A DNA stretch of 64,000 nucleotides from Panonychus citri. Taxonomy: Eukaryota; Arthropoda; Arachnida; Trombidiformes; Tetranychidae. Positions within the stretch are counted from its first letter, which is position 1. Every line of letters begins with the position of its first letter. The position numbers were made by a program, and so were the translations under genes. The DNA lies in assembly GCF_014898815.1 (NCBI RefSeq), contig NW_026515548.1, positions 1,470,501 to 1,534,500 of the forward strand, in the 5' to 3' direction. Under the pieces are notes generated by a model. The model made no database searches. It was given only the letters and a program-made list of their open reading frames with translations, and was not told the DNA's origin. Below, one piece after another: positions 24,242 through 37,200 of the stretch.

Positions 24242-25752
24242 TTATTTTCTTCGTTTGATGAAACTGGCCTTTGGATAGTGGTGACCATTGTAATGGTGAC
24301 GATGATGATGAGGATAATGGTGATTGTAACCTAAATGGTGAGGGTAATGAAGATGGTGATTGTAAGAGCCGTGATGACCATGGTGCCCGTGTCCGTGTCC
24401 GTGTCCATGTCCATGTCCGTGTCCATATGAACTGTGATGGTGTGGATGATGATGGTGACCTCCGTGGTCTAGGTAAATGATTGCATTCGACTTTTGTGGA
24501 CTAGATTTGTGAAGGAAATGAAGGATCTCCCAACGACCTGATCGATTACCCGGAAGTACAACTTGACACCGAGCTTCAATATCCGATGGATAACCAGTGT
24601 GTTTAATATGAGAGCACTTAAAATGTGTCGGGGGAAGATGACTGTAAATTGGATGACGATGATCATATGAAGATGAAGCTGGATCATAGTATCGATGATC
24701 TATCATTTCAAACGAAATACAAAACAAAATGTTCATCAAATTAATTCCCTTCTCACTTGATTGATTTAAGGTACTTACCGTAACCATGATTGTAATGATG
24801 ACGATAATCCCTTGGTGGGTGAGTTAAATCGTCGGCGACAAGTTCACCGTTAGTTGGTTCACCGGGGACATTTTCAATCGGAATCTCTTCAACATCACTT
24901 TCAATCGGATCTTCTGATAAAGTTTCCTCATCAATTGGTGTTTCGGTCACTTCCTCCGTCTCTGGGTCAACAAGTTCACCATTGACCATCGGGTCAACAG
25001 GTTCTGATGCTCCGTTACTATCAGGCCCAGCTAAATCATCAACACCTTCCTCAATCGGATCAACTGAATCCACTGAATCTACAACTCCGCCGTCGACAGC
25101 TTCACCTGTATTGGTTATCTCCGAGCCGGTTTCATCGACTACAATTAAAAACAATCTCGTCAAGTTAATTGGTCAAGTTGATTAGTTGGAAAAATTTTCA
25201 TGACTATTACCTGATGGATAATAATGTCCATGGTGGTACTCAGGGTATCGATGATGATGATTACCGTAACTATGGTGAGGGTATCGATGGTGGTAATCAC
25301 TTGGACCATAGTGGTGTCCATAATGGTGACCATTATGATGACCATTGTGATGACCATTGTGATGACCATAATGGTGATAAGGATGATGACCATGATGGTG
25401 ATGATTGGAACGGAAATCATGATATGAATCTAAAAGTAAAGTTCCATCACGATTTGTTTCCGGTGTTGAGACTCGAAATGAATCAAACGATGCAGATGCT
25501 TTGGTTTCGTTTAATTGTTTCTCCAATTTCGATCCAGTTTGTTGATTATCATTCTGATTCCCTGATTGTGGTAACGTTAATCGCGGTTGATTTAATGATA
25601 CAGCCTCAGAAATGGACAAAGACCAAGCCAAAGAAACTTTAAATTGTGAAAACATTGGAAACAAATATTAGGAAAACAATTAACCACTAAAAAAGAGATA
25701 CAATTTAATCACAATTACCTGTTAAAACAGTTATACACGAGTTGATGTTCAT
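24242..25752 (-). CDS. Secreted histidine-rich protein with an acidic central domain
   Basis: Four exons, 25719-25752, 25211-25636, 24779-25138 and 24242-24699, join in frame to 425 residues. Residues 1-23 form a signal peptide assembled across intron 1 (MNINSCITVLT then VSLAWSLSISEA). Order: a Gln/Asn/Ser-rich segment; a first His-rich block with HHNG/HHYG repeats; a very acidic Glu/Asp/Pro segment (about residues 155-255); a short piece with Cys302 and Cys318 (FKCSHIKHTGYPSDIEARCQV) resembling the first part of chitin-binding type 2 (peritrophin) domains; and a C-terminal His block with GH repeats ending in KRRK. Only two of the six peritrophin cysteines are present. His blocks suggest metal binding or a pH-responsive matrix; cuticle or secretion is likely but unproven. 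A TATA box lies about 118 bp upstream. Family not recognised. Confidence 0.82.
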
Positions 25753-25869
25753 CGTAACAATTAAAATTTCCAATATTTCAAATCGCAAAGGAATCACTTT
25801 GGTCAATCTATGTTGTTGATTGTTGGCTATTCAACTACAATTTAACTTTTTCCTCTTGATTGTGATTCA

Positions 25870-25878
25870 TTTTATATA
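25870..25878 (-). promoter_or_regulatory. TATA box of the His-rich secreted gene
   Basis: TATATAAAA on the - strand, about 118 bp before the ATG at 25752. This fits a TSS near 25840-25845 and a 5' UTR of about 90 nt. Confidence 0.7.
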
Positions 25879-28805
25879 CTCAGCAATTGGTCAGAAAGAA
25901 TCAAATTAAAGGAGGATTCAAGATGAATCAATCAAAGGTCAATTATGGTTAATCAATATCTTAATTAACCTTTTACCAAATAATCAAAGACAAAGTCAAG
26001 TTTTCAATTGATGGAAAAAGTTTTCTTAATTGTTTACAATTAAACGAGAAAACTAATCAACAAATTTATTGGGCTGAACCGAGAAAAATGATTTACTTAA
26101 AATCATATTGTTTTCAATCAATTGTTGATTCTAATTGTTGAGTGAAAGTGAAACTCAAGCTGAGTTATTGTTAATTAACTTTTCCTATTTTGATAATTAA
26201 CCAAATCAGTTGATAATCAAATCGATGGTAGTTAATTATTTCCGTTGTATTGGAAATATTAATTTGATTGACCTGATAACCTTGCTGATGATTAATTAAA
26301 CTAGAAAACAATTAACCCCATTGAAAATCAGTGAAATTTAAAGATGATAATTTATCACAATTAAGGAGAAAGGTCAATGATTGACAATCTAATTGTCACT
26401 TACCAGACAAATTGATCATTTAATTTAAGACCATAATTTAGGCAAAGCAATTAACTTGCGACTAAATTTAATTGCTGTTAAAAAAAGGTTTATTTTAAAC
26501 ACAATTTAATTTCATGTAATTAAGTGTTTACCGTTATAATTAACAACAATTTCTTGCAAAAATGATCAATCAATTAAATTGCAAGCCAAGATATTTAAAC
26601 TAATTGTTAGACAGAAAATAATCAATGACAAACAATTTAAATCAATTACAATAATCATCGATTGGAAACTAATAGCAAACAATTTAAATTATTAATATCT
26701 AATTGTCACTGATTCTCATCATAAATTATTTGATAAATATTAACTATTAATCCATTGATTGTTGATTAAATTTTCATTCTTAATCATAATTAACTTGATT
26801 AATGATTCCTTTCAATTATTTGATTACAATTTTCATATTTCATGGTGATTAACTTGTGCCTCTTGATTAACTAAGTTGCAAATCAAATTGTGTTATAATT
26901 TAATCAACAATTAACAAATTCAAGAGTTAATTTTGTACCTTTAATTGTAACTAAATCAGTTGATTGTTGGATTAAAAAACTAAAGTTTTCCCAAAGTTTA
27001 ACACCTTTTAAATTGCTGGTTTACAATTTAAGCTCCAGTGATTAAGCCTTTAATCATATTATTAAAATGATTATTGTGTTGATTAAAGTGTTAATCATGA
27101 TCCCGATGATTATGATCACTTTTTTAATTGTTACTATTAAATAAAGATTCAAATGTGATAATCATTATAAAAGTGATAATAATAGTTACGATAACGAAAT
27201 ATTTAGATTTCTGATTTGAATTCAATCAACCAGTTAACTTAATTGTTGTTAAATTGTTAAGAGACCAAAATCAGTTTCTATTGATAATCTTAATCATAAT
27301 AATCTAAATTGTAATTAACTTGAATACATTAATCACTTTCATCTCATCTTCCGCACTTGAACTTGACTATTAAATTATTTTCGGTGAAAGTTAAAACATT
27401 AAATTGTTAATCGTTAATCACAAACCTTAATCACACAATTAACTCAGGCCATCCAACCTTAGATAACAATAATAATCAAGAAAGCAAAAAGTTCAATTCT
27501 TTAATTGTTACAACTTAATTGTAGCTTCATCTTATTATTATTGTTGTTTGTTTTTGGTTAATTTTTTCACTTTGATTCATTACAATTTATTAATTGTCTT
27601 GTTCATTGTTGAGATTGATTTTAACAAAACTGATCTTGTTTCAACTGTCAACAATTTAATCAATCATTGTGATCTTGATTATCAACATCAAATTAATCAA
27701 TTGAGCTCAAGTAAAAATAATCAAGATAAATTTCAAGAATCAGTGATTAACGTGATTGTTTTTGATTAACCATGAAAAAAGGATTTGATAATCAACCAAC
27801 AATCAAATAATTACTTAATAATAACAATCAAAAAGTTGTGTAACAAAAATCATAACTTAATTGAACAATAAATCAACAATTAAATGGATACCCAATGAGT
27901 TAAAATTACTCAACAAAATTTAACATAACAATCAAAGTAAATTTACTAATTACTAATTCCAATGAGTTGATTGTTGTCACCACAATCAAAGTTAATCGTT
28001 TCAACCATACAAGACTCTAAATCGTCCCGAAACTGACCAAATCATTGAATCCTCTCAACAATTAGTAGATTATCTTGATCACAATTTAACGACCATCATG
28101 ATGGTGATCATTTACCACTACAATTTAAATTGCTTCTGATAATCTACAATATGATTTGTCATCGTAATTCAACCAACCGTTAATCGAAACGACCGTCACC
28201 CTGGGTTGGTGTACCCACCTTCAAACCCACTTCTTATCGTCATCCTCATCATCCTCATCATCTTCATCATCTTCATCACCATCTCTTACGATTGAGAATC
28301 ATCATTTAACTGTAATCACTTAATCGGTAAACTTCATCTTCAATGGATCCAAACTGAATTTAACTGATTGTTGAAAGTCAACTTGAAACAATCTAATTTT
28401 TTTTTCGTTAACTTTTTGTATTCTCGATTCTCATCTTAATCACTATCATCATCATCTAATTTTTTTTCTCTCTCTCTCATAAATTGTCAAAGATTAAGGT
28501 TATGTGAGAAAATTAAATTGTTAACAATTTAATGTGTTTGTTTTGTTTTGTTTGTGATTTACCATCAAAACTAATCAACTGAATTGTGTTTCTGTTGATT
28601 GGACAAATTTTGTGCTTTTTAATTGTTCATCTTTCTAACTTTTTCTCTGTCCATTGATTTACCTGATTATGGATTTACTAATTGTCTCCATCTATTTTTA
28701 TGTCAACTTAATTGTTTACTGTTGATTGTTAACTGTGAATTTGGGAGGCAAAAAATAATACAGACAATTTGTTTTTCGTTGATCAATTTTATTTAATCAA
28801 TAACG
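25879..28805. other. Intergenic region before the GMC oxidoreductase
   Basis: About 2.9 kb of strongly AT-rich sequence full of TTAATTG/CAATTAA words, between two diverging genes. An open frame at 27548-27769 has no homology, signal peptide or splice support. ATC-rich runs occur near 28.2 kb. No gene is supported. Confidence 0.7.
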
Positions 28806-31201
28806 ATGATCGCTAATCCTGATCTTAAGACTTTAATTGGACTAATCCCTTTATTAGCGTTTTTTGGACCAACAATCGACGATCGTTCCGATAATAGTAA
28901 ATCATCATCACTTTTATCCCGAAAAAATTGGGAAAAGGAATATGATTATATCATTGGTGAGTAATTAATCGTTAATCCGGCAATTAAATGATACAAATTT
29001 TCATCTAATTTTCTTAAAGATTATTTATTAATTGATAATCTACAAATTGGATGATTGTTATTCAACAATAGATTTTACAATAAATAAGATTAATTATCAA
29101 CACTGTTGATGATTTATTGATGGTCGTTTTCAACGATCATGTTATTTAACAGATTAACAGATTTTCAACTGAATTAAATTATGGAAATTGGAAAGATTTA
29201 ATTGTTTGGTTGGATAAGGGGAGAGAAGAGAGAGAGAGAGTTTGATGATATTGATGATGATGAGGAGGAAAAGGAAGAGGAAGATTAATTATCTGGCACA
29301 AACGCTTGATCCTTTCATGAACCAGTGGTCAAGTGTTTCCACTGATTAGTGTAAATGGTCAAGCGGATATAATGTTGATTTAAATTACAAATATAAAGAC
29401 AATTGTTCAATAAATTTCATGTTTTTCTCTAGAGTCTAAATTAAATGTTAACTAATGAGCGACTCTCTAGTATTCGTGTCCACCATGTCCCCAGCCATGG
29501 TGCTTATCGTAACCGTGTTTGTGGTTCTTGTGGGCCCAATGATGACCATCGTCATATTTTTCCTTTCCCCACTTTTCGTTATTCTTTTTGTGTTGACCAT
29601 GGTCACCCCAGTTCTTTTTGTAATCCTTGTGTTTCCAATCGTCGTTGTGTTTGAATCCACCTTGTTTCCAATGTCCCTGATCGTTGGCGTTGTGTTTTTC
29701 CCTATTAATATAACAAGAGAGAGAGAGACAATTAAGGTCAATCCGATCGTTTACAGAAAATCAGACAGTCGATCGACGGATAATGTCCATCACTGATCAA
29801 TTGTCCTTCGTCATTAGATCCGATCACTTACCAATAGTCTTTCTTTTCTCCGTGTTTGTAGTCCTTGTGATTTCCACCCTTTGACCCTTGCTTATATTTC
29901 TTGGCGTGTTCCTTGTCCCATGAGTATGACTTTTCGTATCCATGACCTTTGTCCTTGTCGTAGTTCCATTTGTCTTCCCATTTCTTCCAGTGATCTTCCT
30001 TTTTACCCTGATCCCAATGTTCCATCTTTTTACCTGAGGAGCAAATTTAGAACAGAATATGAGTTTACAATTTTCTTTTTTTTTCTATCGATTGTTATTC
30101 TTACCTTTCTTTCCGTCGTCATACTTTTTCCATCCCTTGTCAGCCCAATGTTTCTCGTCGTGATGAGCACCGTTTCCCTTTTTGCCCCATTCTTCGCTGT
30201 GTTTCTTCCAGTCGTCGTACTTCTTGTTTCGATCTCCCCAGTCCTTGTACTTGTTCATGTGTCCACCTTTTTTACCTTCATTCGAAGCTAATTAAGATTA
30301 ATTAATCACATAGATTTTCGTTGGTCCGTAAAAATTTTTCTCACTCGAATTCTGGTCAAACTTTTCAATACATTCAACTTATTGAACCAATTCCCTAATT
30401 CAGTTCGTTACTGTTTCTATTTAACTTAATCAACCCACTAGATTGGTTGTTTTTTCATTTAGTCTGCAGTTTTTTTTTCTCGATTGTTAATTAAGTTAAT
30501 CATCTGAAAACTACTACAGGATTTGTAAATTGTAATATTATTCCTGTTCTGATTAAATAGAAATCACTGAATCAACTAGTTGAGAGTTGATTCCTGAAGA
30601 GAATCAGCAATATATTAAATCAGTGAAGATTTGGCCGAGTGATTAAAGAAACTGGGATGTTAATTAAGATCAACTAAATGGAAATGTAATGTTAATTTTT
30701 GACTCAAATTCGAAAAAAAAAATTTCTTTTTCGAAAGTCTTATTCTCTCTTCAAAGAGACAACCAAAGTTATCGAATTGTTTTCATCGAAAGTTTTGATT
30801 GTTCAATTTGTTTGAGAGAAAATGATTTTCACCACTTATGAACACTTACCCCATTCATCGTGTTCCCATCCTTTGGCATCGTAACCCTTAGGTTGACTCC
30901 ATCCCTTGTGTTCCCATCCATTGGTCGAAGCGGCAACTAAATCACCAACAGTCAATCCGGTAGCACTTGAATCGGTTTCCAATGATTCAGCATTAGTCCA
31001 TGAGATCAATGAGACATACACCAAACAAGAAACTAATGTTAACTTGATTATCATGATTTTTTTAATTCTTCAATGAAACAGACACAATATTTAGTAGTAG
31101 TTTAATCCTTGTCTTTTAGTCACTTACGACTGTCTGTGTCTTTAAACAATCAAACTCGAACCTTTATATACCTCGAATGTTCAAGTAAACACCCAAACCA
31201 A

Positions 31202-31260
<59 letters not shown>

Positions 31261-34200
31261 ATTGAATTCTCAAACTTCAGGTCATATTATTCGAAGGGGG
31301 TGGGAAATTTTAGAACAAAAAAGAGGACGTGTTGACATCGACGACAGTGATGATAACGATAACGACGGCGATGATAACGAAAAGATATATTTATTTATTC
31401 AAATAGAGATAAAAAAAAGAGGGAGAGATACTTTAATCTAATGGTGTTCGATAATCTGGAATACAATATATTATATATTTTGAGATAATTCTGATGATAG
31501 TAACAGACAAATAAGTTAACCAACTACTTCGACCCCAATTTACTCCCGTTAATCGAAAGAAACACTTTTAACAATTAAATTAGATTCTAAATGAAAGCGG
31601 AACCCAATTCGAAACCCTGTAATCCGTCGTGTTCACACTTTCCATCTAAATTTTCATTCTTCCCTTCAACCATATCTCTCTTTCTTTTCTTTCTTTTCTA
31701 TCATCATTATCATCATCTTTCTTTCTCATTCTCTTTCTTTATCATCACAATTCGATATCATCCAAATTGTCATTCTAATTAAACTAATTTTCCAATCCAT
31801 TAGGTTGATGTTATATAATAACCACAATACGGAAGCCCTATGATAGTGTAAATTGTTAGCCAACAATCAATAACAATTATCATTAAATTTTTACCAATAG
31901 TTAATCAAATTAGATTGAATTAGTTGACAATTTAATCCCAAAGTTAATCCGACAAGGGAAATAATCACAATTTTCAATTGATTTGAGATTGAAACAATTA
32001 ACACAATTCAATTATTAGATTGACTCAATGAAAAGTTTGAATAATAGTTTGTTAATTGTTGTTTAATTGTTTGTCAATATTTTTCTTTTGATATTAATTC
32101 ATTGAAACAATTAATTTCTTAATCATGATCATGATCAACTTTTGTCATTTTATCAACAGAGCAAAAAGATTACAATCTAATGTGAACAATATACAATTAC
32201 AATTAAATTGAAACAATCAACTGATCATAATTATTGTTTTTGTTATGATTAATTTTTGCCTCTCATAACAATTAACTAATTAACGGGTTTAACGAGTTAA
32301 TTTTGATTGCGTTAATTGTGATTAACTTATTTATCTAGTTCAATCAGAAACATTTATGTTATTGTTAATTTAAATTGTTTCCGGAGTCTCATAATCTACC
32401 TTAATTGTTATAATAATATTAGATTGTCATCTTGGTGTAATTATATTGATCGTTAATCATCAACTGATTTCCCAATAATTTAAATTATTTTTTGTTTCTT
32501 TTTTCTTTCTCTTAATTGTTAATATTACAAAAAGAATTAATTTTCATGTTAATTTGTTCACCAATCATTAATTCCGCCAACAAATTAATATCTTGTTCAT
32601 CAATTAACTTTCTCCTTCTTAACAATTAGTTAAATCATTCAAGTTCATTAAAATATTCACTCAAATATACAACCAACAAATTCAAGGATTCATCACAAAA
32701 TAAATCAATTAAATCGAGAAACCAATTGATCTAATTAAGTTACGAACAAATCTATTCAATTTACTTCCAATTAGCTTAATGATAAACAGTAATTTTCATA
32801 ATTTACCAACAATTAACTTTAACATCGAGTGAAATATTATATCATTCATTTGATTGGAAATTTAGAGAATCCAGAAAATTGTTGATTAATCGTAATTCTT
32901 GAATTATTATTGAATAGTTGGCGGTGGAACTGCTGGTTCAGTATTGGCGAGGAGATTATCAGATAATCCTGAACATCGAGTTCTGTTAATTGAAGCCGGG
33001 GGAATGGAAAACATCATGCATGAGATTCCATTAGCATGGTGGACATTGAAAAAATCTGAATACGATTGGAATTACCGAACGGAAGCTCAAGAAGTGGCCT
33101 GTTTTGGTTACGACGATAAGGTTTGTTCCAATGAGTTATTATCGAATTGTTAACAATCAACTGATCAACTCTCTTCAACAGCGGCTTGTTTGGCCTCAGG
33201 GCAAAGTTCTTGGCGGAAGTAGTTCAATGAGTAATATGATTTACGTCCGAGGAAATTGCCTCGATTTTGATGGTTGGCTTAAAGATGGAGCACTCGGCTG
33301 GAGTTGGGATGAAGTTTATCCCTATTTCCTCAAGTCGGAAGATAATTTGGACATTGAAATTGCCTTTAATGGTGAGTAATTAAGCTTAATTAACAATTAA
33401 CTGGCTACAATTAAAAACCCATTAGGTAATTATTACTTAGGAGACAAACAATCAACGGTAAATCAAACTTTCAACTTGTAAACTTTCAATGTAAACATAA
33501 ATAATTTTTACACTCCATTGATCAGCTGTTAATTAACTGATATTAATTAACTTTACTGTTTAACTAATCATCAAGATCAGAGTATTTGTTTTATTAATTA
33601 TATCAGTTTCTCTTAATCACAATTAACCTTTTCATCAATCATTGACTTTTGTTTGCTTGTTTAAGGTTCAAACCTTTGGTTTAATTGTTGATCCTTGATT
33701 GTATTATGTTTATTGATTGATTTGAATTGTTGATTACGATGAAAATTTAATATTTGATGTTATCAAATAAATAGATTCAATTTTTTGTTATTGTTCAAAT
33801 GTTACAAAGCTAAATTGTCGTAAGGTAAACAACCCTTGATTGTTACAAATTGATTTGTAGTTAGTTTTACGTTCCAATTGATACAATGACAATTAACTAA
33901 TTGTAACAATTGATCATCAACAATATTGACATTATATTAAAACCAGAACGATGTAATGATTACTTAATTTCTGATAATATCCTAAATGTAACAAAAAAGT
34001 TTAATTGTCTTAACGATTATCAAGTTAATCAAGGTAATTTTATTACAATTTCTTGTCTCATTCCTGAACAATTAGTTAAATCATTTCGATGGTAATTTAA
34101 AGTAACCATTTGTTTAGATTATTTTTGAATATATGAATTGTGTTAATTGTTATTCTTTTTAAAGTTTAATTTGATTCTTTATTGGAAACACTTTGATTCG

Positions 34201-37200
34201 ATGGTTCGATTTTCGTTGTATTTTCATCGGTTGATGATCTTTTCCGTTTTGAACTCATCAACTTGAACGATCTTCGAGCACCTTTGAAGTAATTGGAAAT
34301 TGAGTGTTTATGTGGATGAGATGACGTTGGAATTGGTTTATTATCATCAGCTGATTGTTCAGAGGAATTAATTGTTTTTCCAATGGGATTAATTTTCTTT
34401 CCCTCTGAAACTAATTTCTCTACATCCTCGTCTTGATCGTTGATCGTTGATGAAGATGCTTCATTCTGAGTATCTTGTTGTTTTATTGCTTCTTTTATCT
34501 CGACTGTATCCCCATAGGAAACACGTGGTATCGATTTACGTGTTTGATGGTCTGAATTTGACCTTCGTTCGTCTTGTTGTTGTTGATCGATTGTCGATCC
34601 AATTTCCGTTTTGTTATCATCGATTGTTAAAGAAAATGATTTAGATACTTCGGTGTTTTTTGTATCATTTCCTCGTCGTGATCGTCTTGGTGCTCGACGA
34701 ATCGAGCTCCAGGTTCGTCGGTGATGAGTTGAAAATGAACTTTCATCAGCTAAACTTGATGCTTGGTCCAAGAAACTGAATTAAAGATTAAGATGGTTAG
34801 TTAATTTTCAGTTGATTCGTTAATCTTGTTCACTTACCCATCTCCTAATGTAAATATCACTCTATCATGGTTATAGCTGGATGAAGATGTCGGCGGTGGA
34901 GGAGGAAGAGGTGGAGGTGATGGTATCGGTAGTGAATGTTGGTAAGAGTTGTAATGATGAGCCGGATAAACATTTGCATGGGGATGACGATGAGATGTTG
35001 AAGATACTGTTTCCAAATCTGAACCAGAACTTTCATCGTCCGGTGTTGACTCGTTTTGATCATTTGTCTCCGCGTATCCATTGGCAGGCTATGAAAATCA
35101 TTCATCATGAAAGGGAAAATAATGAATCAATTAAGCAGTGAAAAAAGTTCTAATCCCCTCAAAGATTAAAGATTATCTTTAATCTCTATCCAAAGGATAA
35201 GAGGAAATGTTATTATCGATTCGGTATTGATATAAGATTGACGTCATCTAATCACACACACATGAAAGTTAATTCTTAAATTGATTAACATGCTATTATT
35301 AGAATTAATATTTTACGTAATCAAATCTTAGATGATTGAGTTTGATTATCGTTCATTGAGAACACAATTTGAATAATTCAAGTCGATCATTAATCCATTT
35401 CAATCAGCTGATATTTACCTCGGTTCTTGATAACTGTGCATGTAGATAATTGTGTTGAATATGATGTGATTGATGATAATTAGCTGATGTTGATGAAGTC
35501 GATAAACTTGATTTGTGATCTGAAGAGTGACTTGATCGAAACGATCGTTGATTAAATCCATATCGAGATATACCTGGACCTTAAGGTAGAAAAGGATTAT
35601 ATTAGTAATCGAAGTGAAAAAGAAATTGATAAAATATGAATTCGCTCACTTTTGGATAATGTTAATGTTTCAGTTTCGGTTTCAATGTAATTCTCGCTTG
35701 TTGATCGGTTCAGGTCAACAGGCGAAGGTGAATTTTTGTAATTGGTGAAAATTTCCGCCTGAATTTGAACGATTCCTCGATTATGGACTATTGGGAATCC
35801 ACAGAGATGTTCAATCTGCTGCCAACGATACAATCGCTCCTTGAGCTCTTTGGTTATTTCGGAAAGCGCTTGTTTGGCCTGGAGAATACGATTATCAACA
35901 TCGTCGATTGAAGATCCATGGGCGACTCGAAGAGAGCCGAAAAAAGTTGATCTTTTCCTCTTTAGTTTTTCACACTAATAAAAACGATGAAAAGAACAAT
36001 AAACAAATAACACATACGAAAGCAATTAGAAGACAATTAAAAATCAGTTAGTTGTAATTTAGATAATTTAGATTAGATTATATTCTAAGGTGAAGATTAT
36101 TAATTGTTCTCGGTAAGACAAATATCGCTACTGGGAACTTATTACATTTCGATCGGGTAATTGGTAACTTACCCCTTCTTTTGCGGCAGCTAATTGGTTC
36201 TCGGCTGCTGATCGCTTGGCGATATAATGATTCAGCTCAAGTTCGTGGGTTAATTGTAACCACAATTGGAGTTGATGAGGTGGTGCCCATGATTTATTAG
36301 CTAATGCAGTTTCCGCTCTGTTTAATTGTTCCCTTGTTTGTCTTAGCTCTTCCTCCAATTCATTGATTCGAGAAAAATCTGACCCAAGATCAGATGTAAC
36401 CATGAGGCTCGATGAATTGTAGTAATTGTAAAGATCGTTATTATTATCGGTAATTTCTGAATCCATTGAATATTGATTTCGATTGATTGATTGTTCATCG
36501 TTGTGATTGCCTGTTTGTCTATTATTATGATCACTAATTGCTACGATATTGGATGATTGTCCGATTGATGTTGATTCCATTTTCACTTTGTCCAATTCCC
36601 GTTGTAGCTCGTGAATTTGATCTTCGGCCTTTTGTAATGACGCCATATCTTTGAGCATTTTTCGTTGATTAAATCTTGAATAACGATATTGAATTAGAGC
36701 AACAATTATACCAATTAAAGAAATGAGGAAGCTTAATAACACAATTAAATCTTTCGCTGAATGATGAACCTCTTTAATTACTCCAATGGGTGAAAAGTTC
36801 ATTGATTTGATTGAAACTTTTTCGTTGAAGAAATCATCATCATCCATAACGAACTCATATTCTGAATCAATTCTCACAATCTATTGGAAATTAAGAGAAT
36901 CGTAATTAATTAGATAACAATTAAATCTAATAGAAGTTAATTTTGAGCAGAATTAAATTACTAACTCAATTGTTTGGATAATACAAAGATTTAAGTCTAA
37001 TTTATTAATAGTTGATTAGCAATTAAGCTTGACCATTAAAGAGATTGGAAAGGTTATCGACAATTAACCAAACAATTTAAGATCAAATTGATTATAAATA
37101 TAAAAGATGAACTTAATTAGTTACAAACCTTTTTAAATGTTAAATGTTCAATCAAATGAATTGATTACCAATGGAAAAGTTGATTGATGGAAAATTGATT

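Noticed and set aside
24271..25642. Forward-strand Asp/Gly/Val-rich frames such as HVRVHM repeats
   Set aside because: Antisense shadows of the GH and HHNG repeats of the His-rich gene.
27548..27769. 73-residue open frame in the 25.9-28.8 kb spacer
   Set aside because: Low-complexity AT-rich codons, no homology and no flanking splice signals.
29445..30291. Forward-strand frames that look like multi-pass membrane proteins
   Set aside because: Antisense of Lys/His-rich codons translates into Phe/Leu/Val-rich chains. The - strand has a signal peptide, consistent splice phases and a TATA box.
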